Shown in pieces: positions 1 through 5,942 of a stretch of 8,848 bases of DNA. Source of the stretch: Candidatus Omnitrophota bacterium (lineage in GTDB: Bacteria; Omnitrophota; Koll11; VGKN01); assembly GCA_016867055.1 (NCBI GenBank), contig VGKN01000042.1, positions 1 through 8,848 of the forward strand, given 5' to 3'. Position numbers and translations under genes: made by a program. Position 1 is the first letter of the stretch. Every line of letters begins with the position of its first letter. The notes below the pieces were generated by a model. It saw only the letters and a program-made list of their open reading frames with translations. It searched no databases and was not told the origin of the DNA.

Positions 1-433
1 TGGTTGCCTCCTCTGTTTTTCTCAGGAATACAGGGGTTATAAGGACTGTTAAGATTACAAATATAGGCAGGATGTAAAAGAGATATTTGGTGACAAAGTT
101 AGATAGAGTAACCAACAATAAAAGAAATGAGAATATCCTTCCCTCCCATTTATATATATCGAATTCCCAGAGTTTTGTTAGCTTAAAGTATTCTTTTAAA
201 CAGAAGGCAGCTATTATCATAATGAGGATATTGAAGTAGGGTTTTCCGAAGTAAGCAGGGATTAAAAACAGAGGCGCAATAACAAGCCAGCTTATGTATC
301 TTAGCCAGAGGTTTGAAAGGCCAAATGCCTCCTTCTCAGAGGGTTTCAGCAGTTCCTTTATAAGGATGAAAATAAAACCTATTACAGAAAAACCGATTAC
401 AATATATAAGGTGGTTTTAGCAGTTAAATCCAT
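1..433 (-). CDS. CDP-diacylglycerol synthase-like membrane protein (YnbB-like), N-terminal 144 codons, cut by window edge
   Basis: The reading frame is open from an ATG at 431-433 to the window edge. The ATG directly abuts the TAA (434-436) of the upstream gene and has an AAGGTG ribosome site about 5 bases before it, inside that gene. The visible part is very hydrophobic, with likely membrane segments near residues 9-26, 46-61, 66-80, 99-116 and 118-137. The stretch FNILIMIIAAFCLKEYFKLT (68-87), with its Leu-Lys-Glu-Tyr ending, resembles the N-terminal half of the CTP_transf_1 family, and from memory especially E. coli YnbB. The family makes CDP-diacylglycerol from phosphatidate and CTP in the membrane. 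The C-terminal signature of the family lies outside the window, so the assignment rests on this partial likeness and on the preceding YnbA-like gene. Confidence 0.7.
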   Translation of the reverse strand, partial: MDLTAKTTLYIVIGFSVIGFIFILIKELLKPSEKEAFGLSNLWLRYISWLVIAPLFLIPAYFGKPYFNILIMIIAAFCLKEYFKLTKLWEFDIYKWEGRIFSFLLLLVTLSNFVTKYLFYILPIFVILTVLITPVFLRKTEEAT

Positions 434-1057
434 TTATGCACCTTGTTTTATTCTAAGCTCCTTCAGGATGGTTAATACCCTTGTTAAGACTGTAATCTGA
501 CCTGAAAGGATAAACCAGAGCATAAGATAATCAAAGATAAACACATCATTACGCCATATGAAAACTATATACTGAAGGACACAGAAAACCATAATCCATA
601 TCATCCTGTCTGCCTTTCCCATTATGCCTCCGTATTGCCTTTTAGTTCCTACTGCCTTGCCTAAGATGCCTGTGTAGCTGGCTAATAGAATGGATATTAT
701 GGCAAGGATTCCTAATAGCTTGTGATATAAGAGATTTGAGAATAGAATTCCAAAAATTACAGCTATATCTGAATATCTATCAAGCAGTTCATTTAAAACT
801 TCTCCCTGCGGCCGTGCCTTGTTAGTTTCAATAGCAAGCATTCCATCCAAGGCGTTTAAGGCGAGCCTTAAGAATAAAAGGACAGGAATGATTAAAAGTA
901 AAACCGGAAAACTCCTGATAAAGTAAAAGAAAATACCTACTACAATTGATACAAAGAACGCAGACCAGGTTAAGACATCCGGATGGACAGGTCTTAGTAT
1001 CTTAAGAAGAGGTCTTAGAAATTCTCTGAAGGCAGGTTTTATACTGTATATACCCAT
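434..1057 (-). CDS. CDP-alcohol phosphatidyltransferase family protein, YnbA-like, with variant N-x2-DG motif
   Basis: A 207-residue membrane protein. The family moves a phosphatidyl group from a CDP-linked lipid to an alcohol, or a CDP-alcohol head group to a lipid. The canonical signature is D-x2-DG-x2-AR-x8-G-x3-D-x3-D. Here it reads N68-A-L-D71-G72-M-L-A75-I76, then G85, N89 and D93, with a further D97. The first and third Asp are Asn, and the Arg is Ile. From memory, E. coli YnbA has the same Asn substitutions and a matching start (IYSIKP here), so this looks like a subfamily trait rather than decay. Hydrophobic segments follow the motif up to about residue 195. The ATG lies 3 bases after the stop of the acyltransferase fusion, with GAGG 6 bases before it. 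Which alcohol it uses cannot be told from sequence. Confidence 0.87.
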   Translation of the reverse strand: MGIYSIKPAFREFLRPLLKILRPVHPDVLTWSAFFVSIVVGIFFYFIRSFPVLLLIIPVLLFLRLALNALDGMLAIETNKARPQGEVLNELLDRYSDIAVIFGILFSNLLYHKLLGILAIISILLASYTGILGKAVGTKRQYGGIMGKADRMIWIMVFCVLQYIVFIWRNDVFIFDYLMLWFILSGQITVLTRVLTILKELRIKQGA

Positions 1058-1060
1058 AAC

Positions 1061-3772
1061 TTACCTCTCTTTTGATTGGCTCATTAAATCAATTATCGCT
1101 AATTTTACGTCTCTGGATATCTTTTTGTATAATTCGTAGTTTAGTTCCTCGGAGGATTTTTTATATCTATCGGGGTATATTGGCGCTCCGAAATAAACTT
1201 TTATCTGGCAGGACGTTGGAAACTTTTTTCCTTTTGGAAGTGCATTATAGCTACCTTCTATATATGTCGGGACAATCGGAATTTTAAGTGACGTGCTAAG
1301 CATACCTAAGCCAGGTTTAAAGTCCTCTAACGTACCTTTTGTTGAGCGGGTACCTTCGGGGAAAAGTATTATAGACTTTCCACTTTTAAGAATCCTTTCG
1401 CATACCTTAAGGCCTTCTAAGAAGTTTCCAAACCTGTCAAAAGGAAAGGCATTGAATGTAAGTTCTATAAGAGCTCTCTTGATACTCCCCTTAAAGAAAT
1501 AATCCTTTGCAGCGGGTGCAAGGATATTTTTAGATATTCCATAGGGAAGGGCGCACATTATTGACGGGAAGTCAAGAAGGCTTACGTGGTTGGGGGCTAT
1601 GACAAACGTATCTGTCCTTGGAAGGTTCTCTGTGCCATGCACCTCAAGCTTGAAATACAGCTTCATAAGGGAACATATTACGGTATAGCTCAAAAATCTT
1701 GTAATGTTGTAATAGAATGGTTTGGAGAGAAGTTTATCAATATCAATTTCTTCTTTTATTGTTTCTTGGTCGCGGCGGCCGAGTTTATATTCTTCCACAA
1801 GCCTTACCAAATCCTGGAAGGTCCCTATAGTATAAGCCAATTCATCGGGCATATCGAATCCAAATGCCTCCTCGACGGCACATATGAGCTCTATCTTCAT
1901 GAGGGAGTCCACGCCTAAGTCGTTATAGAAGTTAGACTGATATGTTATTTTGTCAGGTTTTATCTTGGTGAGTCCGGAGAGGATATTTTTCAATTTATTT
2001 ACCGTACTAATATCTAAGGAGTCCTCTTGTAATTCGGGGATAGCGAGGACCTCCTTAGCATCCTGCTTTGGTTTCGATATCAGCTCTAAGAGTTCTTTTC
2101 GTTTTATCTTTCTTGAGCATGTCCGGGGAAATTCCTCTTTCCAGATTTCAAAATCCAATACCCTTTTATAGTCAGCAAGGCCTTGGGAGAAATGCGTTAT
2201 TTCAGATGAGATGAGTTTTTTTACGTTCGTATCATCGATGGGAAGGTTTTTGGATTTAACATATTCGTAGTCAGGCGCGATAACGGCGTATACTTCTTCT
2301 GTCCCTTTCCGTATGCCGCTTTGGGCAATTCTGCCTAAGACGCATACCTCTTTGATATACAAACTCTTTGCAAGTTGTTCTTCTACCTCCTCGGGATGAA
2401 CCTTTTTGCCTGCGCCGGTTACGATGAGGTTTTTTATCCTGCCCGATATATAGAGAAATCCATCCTTGTCAAAATAGCCAATATCCCCCGTATGAAACCA
2501 GCCGTCTCTTATTACCTCAGACGTCCTTTGGAGGTCCTTAAAATAACCCTTCATTACATTGGGGCCTTTTACTATTATCTCGCCTTCTTTATCCGATTCA
2601 CTATTAAAGAGGATTTTGACCTCGGTATCAGCAAGCGGTTTTCCGACAGATGCCCTTCTGTGCTCTATAAAGGTATTGACTGAGACGACAGGGGAAGTCT
2701 CGGTGAGGCCGTAGCCCTGAAGAACAGGTATTCCTATAAGGTTAAATAAATCTTCTAACTCTGGATCAAGGGGTGCGCCACCGCAGATAAAACAGCGCAA
2801 CTCCCCTCCGAATCGTCTGCTAATGCCGTAAAACAGGAGCCATCCTACAATGCCTACACCAAATTTATTAAAAAACTTAGAGATGGCTAAATTGACATGG
2901 AACATCTTTTTAGTCGCTAATGAGCTAGTATCAAGCTTCTTCATGAGGCTGTTATGCATCATCTTTAATAAAAGGGGCACGGTTATCATTACCGTTGTTT
3001 TTGTCTCTCTCATAAGGGCAGTGATATCGGCAGGCTTGAGGCTATCGCAGTAGGTTATGGTAGCGCCTCCGTATAACGGCCCTATAAATCCGCAGGTCAG
3101 CTCCAAAAGATGATTTAAAGGAAGGATTGAAAGGTAATTCCCCCTCATGTGGAAATTTAATATCTTATCAAAGGAAAATACCTGAAAAAGTAAATTCGCA
3201 TAGGTTATCTGGACACCCTTTGCCTGGCCGGTGGTGCCTGAGGTATAGATGATGAGAGCGGCATCATCCTCTTTAATTTCACGGCTTGTTAAATCTCCCT
3301 CTGTAAATTTAAATTCAGCCATAGAAATAACACCGGACTGCGAGGACGTATCTTCAAGGGTTATGATATATTCCAACTTCTTACACTTCGGCTTTATGGA
3401 TGTAATAATATCCATATATTTATTTGAGACAAAGACACATTTGGCTTCGGAGTGGTTTAGGATTAATTCAAGTTCATGTGATGAGAGTTTTATATCAAGA
3501 GGAATACAAATGCCACCTGCTGAGAGTATCCCAAAAAATGCTATTGCCCACTCAGGCCTTGATTCAGACAAGATAGCAACCCTGCCATCCTTAGCAATAC
3601 CAAGTTTAATTAAGCCTGAGGCAGTAGCTGCTGTCCGTATGCCAAGCTGGGAATAAGAGAGTTTTCTAAAACCATCTTTTGTCCTCATCTGGAGAGCCGT
3701 CTTCTTGCCGTATTTCTGGTTTATGCCGGTAAGAAGTTCAATAATCGTAACGTTTTTGCCATCAACTATCAT
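1061..3772 (-). CDS. Fusion: AMP-forming acyl-acid ligase, acyl carrier domain, and 1-acylglycerol-3-phosphate acyltransferase (PlsC-type)
   Basis: A 903-residue protein with three domains. Residues 1 to about 565 are an ANL-family adenylating enzyme: P-loop YTSGTTGQAKG at 176-186, QGYGLTETSP at 352-361, TGD at 428-430, GRIKNLIV at 444-451, and the C-terminal catalytic Lys at about 555 (T-C-S-R-K-I-K-R). Residues about 590-665 are an acyl carrier domain with the phosphopantetheine Ser623 in LGVDSL. Residues about 685-900 are a PlsC acyltransferase with NHVSLLD (His729, Asp734), FPEGTRS (804-810) and VPTYIEG (834-840). The natural reading is that a fatty acid is activated as acyl-AMP, passed to the arm on Ser623 and then onto a lysophospholipid or glycerol phosphate. 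E. coli Aas has the opposite order (acyltransferase first) and no carrier domain. AAGGAT lies 6 bases before the ATG. The gene is 14 bases downstream of marR and co-transcribed with it. All key residues are present. Confidence 0.93.
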   Translation of the reverse strand: MIVDGKNVTIIELLTGINQKYGKKTALQMRTKDGFRKLSYSQLGIRTAATASGLIKLGIAKDGRVAILSESRPEWAIAFFGILSAGGICIPLDIKLSSHELELILNHSEAKCVFVSNKYMDIITSIKPKCKKLEYIITLEDTSSQSGVISMAEFKFTEGDLTSREIKEDDAALIIYTSGTTGQAKGVQITYANLLFQVFSFDKILNFHMRGNYLSILPLNHLLELTCGFIGPLYGGATITYCDSLKPADITALMRETKTTVMITVPLLLKMMHNSLMKKLDTSSLATKKMFHVNLAISKFFNKFGVGIVGWLLFYGISRRFGGELRCFICGGAPLDPELEDLFNLIGIPVLQGYGLTETSPVVSVNTFIEHRRASVGKPLADTEVKILFNSESDKEGEIIVKGPNVMKGYFKDLQRTSEVIRDGWFHTGDIGYFDKDGFLYISGRIKNLIVTGAGKKVHPEEVEEQLAKSLYIKEVCVLGRIAQSGIRKGTEEVYAVIAPDYEYVKSKNLPIDDTNVKKLISSEITHFSQGLADYKRVLDFEIWKEEFPRTCSRKIKRKELLELISKPKQDAKEVLAIPELQEDSLDISTVNKLKNILSGLTKIKPDKITYQSNFYNDLGVDSLMKIELICAVEEAFGFDMPDELAYTIGTFQDLVRLVEEYKLGRRDQETIKEEIDIDKLLSKPFYYNITRFLSYTVICSLMKLYFKLEVHGTENLPRTDTFVIAPNHVSLLDFPSIMCALPYGISKNILAPAAKDYFFKGSIKRALIELTFNAFPFDRFGNFLEGLKVCERILKSGKSIILFPEGTRSTKGTLEDFKPGLGMLSTSLKIPIVPTYIEGSYNALPKGKKFPTSCQIKVYFGAPIYPDRYKKSSEELNYELYKKISRDVKLAIIDLMSQSKER

Positions 3773-3786
3773 AACAAATCCTTATG

Positions 3787-4260
3787 TTATGATGCTATCA
3801 GGTTATTTCTCCAGAGAGAGAGTATGGCGGTAATGGTAGATTTATTTTTCTGAGGAATGCCTTTTGTAAGTTCTTTTATCTTTTCTAGGAATTTAGGCCA
3901 GGTTTTATCAATAACGTCTTGACCTTTTTTGGTTATTTTTATCAGGTTAACCCGTCTATCTCCGGCTTTTTGAAATCTCTTTACAAGGGAATCTTTTTCA
4001 AGTTTATCAATAAGGCGGGTTATTCCGGTCTCCGAGACAAAGAGTTTCTGGCTTATCTCATTCTGGGTTATGCCGTTTGCCTCTCCAATATGCTTAATAA
4101 CTAAAAGCACGTTAAATTTAGCCGGTGTCAACCCATATGCCTTAAAAAAACCTGTGAGTTCTTTCTCCAGATATAAGTAAAGCCTTCCTATATTATAGAT
4201 GAGCTCTTCATCTGGGCTGCCTACTTCTTTTGGAAATCCGAGTTCTTTTAGAATAGACAT
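3787..4260 (-). CDS. MarR-family winged-helix transcriptional regulator
   Basis: A 157-residue protein with the MarR layout. Helices around residues 16-45 should form the dimer interface. A helix-turn-helix lies at about 62-90 (GITQNEISQKLFVSETGITR, then L-I-D-K-L-E), and the wing contains D101-R102-R103 (98-110). The C-terminal helices (about 113-155) complete the dimer. An AAGGAG ribosome site (4267-4272) precedes the ATG by 6 bases. It is the first gene of the lipid operon, and its promoter carries a perfect palindrome, so it probably represses itself and the genes behind it. By analogy with FabT and other MarR proteins that control lipid genes, a fatty-acyl compound is a reasonable ligand, but that is inference. 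Confidence 0.92.
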   Translation of the reverse strand: MSILKELGFPKEVGSPDEELIYNIGRLYLYLEKELTGFFKAYGLTPAKFNVLLVIKHIGEANGITQNEISQKLFVSETGITRLIDKLEKDSLVKRFQKAGDRRVNLIKITKKGQDVIDKTWPKFLEKIKELTKGIPQKNKSTITAILSLWRNNLIAS

Positions 4261-4286
4261 TGGCGTCTCCTTAGTTAATTACATAT

Positions 4287-4315
4287 AGTTTACAAGATAA
4301 CTATTATCTTGTCAA
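4287..4315 (-). promoter_or_regulatory. Promoter of the marR-lipid operon
   Basis: On the minus strand a perfect -35 TTGACA (4310-4315) is followed by a 17-base spacer and a -10 TAAACT (4287-4292, 4 of 6 consensus bases). The expected transcript start is about 20 bases before the AAGGAG of marR. This is the only convincing promoter for the four genes at 1-4260. Confidence 0.75.
4292..4312. promoter_or_regulatory. 21-bp palindromic operator, probable MarR binding site
   Basis: The arms ACAAGATAA (4292-4300) and TTATCTTGT (4304-4312) are perfect inverted repeats around a 3-base centre. The palindrome fills the whole spacer between the -35 and -10 boxes and overlaps one edge of each, so a bound dimer would block RNA polymerase. 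Size and symmetry fit MarR-family operators. Binding itself is inferred from position. Confidence 0.75.
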
Positions 4316-4479
4316 GTGTTTTTTTAAAAATTTTAGGACGTTTAGAATATTGGGAGCTCAATGGGATATTTTGGTGAGTAACAGATCTACTTAGATAATT
4401 CGTATTTGCTAAAATAAATCTTTTAACTTAGAGATTAAGCTGTTTGAGGATGCATTTTCACTGATTGCATCTTTAGAAT
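4312..4479. repeat. Direct repeat copy 1: HigA 3' end plus downstream spacer
   Basis: This stretch matches 5180-5293. Similarity begins at TCAAGT (4312), runs through the AT-rich tract and the GAATAT-GGGAGC segment, is interrupted by about 56 bases present only here (about 4373-4428), and resumes at CTTAGAGATTAAGC up to about 4479 inside the antitoxin gene. It contains the last codons and stop of the antitoxin and the spacer up to the -35 box of the marR promoter. No other gene is seen in it. Confidence 0.8.
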
Positions 4480-4773
4480 CTGCTCTTTTATTCTCTTGCT
4501 TAAGGGCACTACCTCAAGTTTTACCTTAAAGCCGATGAATAACAGCACTTTCTCAAGGGTAACAATATTGCTGAATTCTCCGTTTTCAATCTTAGATATA
4601 TGTTGCTGGCTAACCCCTGCCCTTTTGGCTAATTGTTCCTGGGTGAGATTATGCTTAATACGATAATCAATAATGTGTTTAACAATATCTAATTTTTGCT
4701 CTTCTAACTCATAGAGTTCTTTAAAGTATGGGTCTTTTAACTTCTCTTCTAAGTGTTTATCTGCCTGTCTCAT
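4435..4773 (-). CDS. HigA-like antitoxin, XRE-family helix-turn-helix
   Basis: A 112-residue protein from the ATG at 4771-4773. An upstream in-frame GTG (4780-4782) would add three residues, but AGGG sits 8 bases before the ATG and the toxin frame ends one base before it, so I prefer the ATG. Residues 43-65 form a Cro/XRE helix-turn-helix (LTQEQLAKRAGVSQQHISKI), followed by ENGEFSNIVTLEKVLLFIGF, the usual second half of the domain. The N-terminal 40 residues are charged and helical, the part that would contact the toxin. Such antitoxins neutralise HigB and repress their own operon. It is complete, while the toxin ahead of it is frameshifted. Its last 14 codons recur almost unchanged at 5249-5293. 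Confidence 0.88.
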   Translation of the reverse strand: MRQADKHLEEKLKDPYFKELYELEEQKLDIVKHIIDYRIKHNLTQEQLAKRAGVSQQHISKIENGEFSNIVTLEKVLLFIGFKVKLEVVPLSKRIKEQILKMQSVKMHPQTA

Positions 4774-4774
4774 T

Positions 4775-5129
4775 TCAATCACCCTTTCTTTTTAAAAATA
4801 ATCTTCTTCTTTCAGCTGCTAATTCCTTTTCTTTTTGAGGAGTCTTGTTTGATTTCTTAATAAAACCATTGGTAAAGATAATCTCATTCTTATAATAGAA
4901 GAAATACAACACCCTTAATTACTCCTTCTTTACCCTCAAATCTTAACTCATAGATATCATCGCCAATATATCTGGCGTGTGGATAAGGCAATCTCTGGCC
5001 ATATTCTTCTAATAAATTCTTTTTAAAGAAGAACTTCACCTGCGTTTTGTAGCTTAGAGAATCTATAAATTCCTCAACCGGCGACTTTCCAGATTCGCTT
5101 GTAAAATAAAAACACGTATAATGCGCCAT
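4775..5129 (-). pseudogene. HigB-like toxin (Gp49/RelE-type mRNA interferase), frameshifted by one base
   Basis: From the ATG at 5127-5129 the frame matches the HigB/Gp49 family (GKSPVEEFIDSL at 14-25, YELRFEGKEG at 60-69) but stops early at 4890 after 79 residues. Skipping one base in AATTAAGGGT (4911-4920) restores the rest of the family: RVLYFFYYKN, then IIFTNGFIKKSNKTP, then ELAAERRRLFLKRKGD and a TGA at 4775-4777, one base before the antitoxin ATG. The whole span is 355 bases, that is 118 codons plus one, so the restored protein is 117 residues, normal for the family. HigB toxins cut mRNA on the ribosome. The shift removes the C-terminal strand and helix, so the product is probably inactive. 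An assembly error or real frameshifting cannot be excluded. Confidence 0.85.
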
Positions 5130-5154
5130 CTATTTTCTCTTTGCTACCAGTTAA

Positions 5155-5183
5155 ATTATACAATCATTTAGTTGTAATATCAA
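5155..5183 (-). promoter_or_regulatory. Promoter of the higBA operon
   Basis: On the minus strand TTGATA (5178-5183) and a perfect TATAAT (5155-5160) are separated by 17 bases and lie about 25-50 bases before the toxin ATG. A weak imperfect palindrome (AACTAAAT against ATTTAACT) overlaps the -10 region and could be the antitoxin operator. I would not insist on that. Confidence 0.72.
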
Positions 5184-5293
5184 GTATTTTTTAAAAAAAT
5201 TTTTGTGATGTATAGAATATCGGGAGCGTCAACAGAATATCTTAGAGATTAAGCCGTTTGAGGATGCATCTTCACTGATTGCATCCTTAGGAT
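5180..5293. repeat. Direct repeat copy 2: HigA 3'-end relic plus spacer
   Basis: The partner of 4312-4479. It holds the AT-rich tract, GAATATCGGGAGC, and a copy of the antitoxin C-terminus that reads ILRMQSVKMHPQTA and a TAA (5249-5251) on the minus strand, against ILKMQSVKMHPQTA in the live gene. Similarity ends abruptly near 5293, just inside the 3' end of the DUF2283 gene, whose own stop codon lies within the repeat. This looks like the remains of a second HigBA module. Confidence 0.82.
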
Positions 5294-5505
5294 GGCAGTA
5301 TGTGTACTTCTGCAGGGATATGATTCAAAATTAGGTCTTTGAGGTCTAGTTTTTTGCTCGCATTATCTATATCGATGCCAACCAGATTGCCCTCACTATC
5401 ATAATCTAAGATAATACCCGGAGAAATTTCTTTCGCCTCAACACTGGTTTTAGAGGATAAATCAATATATAAAGAGTCTGTATCTGAATAGTAATTTAAC
5501 CTCAT
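5287..5505 (-). CDS. DUF2283 family small protein
   Basis: A 72-residue protein. It begins MRLNYYSDTDSLYIDL and has GIILDYDSEGNLVGIDIDNA in the middle, the typical DUF2283 pattern of short beta strands around a D-D-S-L-Y-I core. Function is not established. Members usually sit beside a small toxin-like partner and are thought to act as antitoxin-like proteins. Here a truncated partner lies 3 bases upstream (5509-5664). AGAGG stands about 8 bases before the ATG, inside the partner's last codons. Its stop codon lies in a duplicated antitoxin fragment, so the original C-terminus may have been a few residues different. Confidence 0.82.
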   Translation of the reverse strand: MRLNYYSDTDSLYIDLSSKTSVEAKEISPGIILDYDSEGNLVGIDIDNASKKLDLKDLILNHIPAEVHILPS

Positions 5506-5508
5506 AAT

Positions 5509-5664
5509 CTAAACCTCTTTCCCCCAAAATCGAAAACGGTTATTTTCCTGTGGTTCAATTTTAATAGGATTCTCAATCACTCTAATACACCATTCTTTCT
5601 TAAGATATGGCCTTTTGCGTAACACTTCATTTTCAAAGTAGGCCGTAAATCGATATCTTTCCAC
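5509..5664 (-). pseudogene. Truncated toxin-like partner of DUF2283 (DUF4258-like)
   Basis: A 51-codon frame from a GTG at 5662-5664 to a TAG at 5509-5511, too short for usual ORF cut-offs. It reads VERYRFTAYFENEVLRKRPY and then W-C-I-R-V-I-E-N-P, ending RFRFWGKEV. I recall this pattern from proteins of roughly 80-90 residues encoded just before DUF2283 genes, which continue after R-F-W-G with a further strand region ending in an N-A-F-P-D-R-like motif. That second half is missing, so this appears to be a 3' deletion. No ribosome site is seen. The GTG lies about where transcription from the promoter at 5671-5700 should begin, so the message could be leaderless. A stop codon lies in frame a few codons upstream. 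Confidence 0.62.
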
Positions 5665-5670
5665 AGTCGA

Positions 5671-5700
5671 AATATATCATAATAAACATAATGCGGTCAA
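5671..5700 (-). promoter_or_regulatory. Promoter for the truncated toxin-like gene and DUF2283
   Basis: On the minus strand TTGACC (5695-5700) and TATATT (5671-5676) are separated by 18 bases. The predicted start falls at about 5664, the G of the GTG codon. The rest of 5701-5753 shows nothing convincing. A good ribosome site with an ATG near 5730 opens only an 8-codon frame. Confidence 0.55.
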
Positions 5701-5753
5701 GATAAATCCTTATTTATGTCGGGAATAGACTGGCATATTTTTATTCCTTATTT

Positions 5754-5942
5754 TTATGGTTTAGGAAATCCTGGTGGTGAAGGAAAACCTCTTTGTGTCG
5801 GTGCACCTCTACAATATCTGCATAGGCCACCGTATTCATAGTATTCTTCTTTAGAAATTCTCCTATCACAAGATTCGCAGTGAAATTCTTCAGATTCTTC
5901 CTTATCTTCCTTAGAGAATAATAAATTTCCTTCGCAGTCCAT
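5754..5942 (-). CDS. Small zinc-ribbon protein with Pro-rich tail
   Basis: A 62-residue protein with two CxxC pairs (C22-x2-C25 and C41-x2-C44) 15 residues apart, enclosing RRISKEEYYEYGGL, a typical structural zinc ribbon. The first 20 residues are acidic, and the tail is rich in Pro, Gly and Phe (GFPSPPGFPKP). No specific function can be assigned. Small ribbons of this kind often bind nucleic acid or act as adaptors. There is no strong ribosome site. The start codon lies at the very edge of a long repeat (5939-6246), which may supply the upstream control region. Confidence 0.65.
   Translation of the reverse strand: MDCEGNLLFSKEDKEESEEFHCESCDRRISKEEYYEYGGLCRYCRGAPTQRGFPSPPGFPKP

Noticed and set aside
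1586..1918. 110-codon plus-strand ORF inside the fusion gene, and similar ones at 2375-2683 and 3249-3656
   Set aside because: They lie opposite well-conserved domain motifs of the minus-strand ligase-acyltransferase and show no family features. They are antisense shadows.
4774..4782. GTG start for the antitoxin
   Set aside because: It would overlap the toxin's restored end by more and has no ribosome site at proper spacing. The ATG at 4771-4773 has AGGG 8 bases upstream.
5725..5753. Small ORF with a good ribosome site near 5730 on the minus strand
   Set aside because: It is only eight codons (MPVYSRHK) and not similar to anything recognised.
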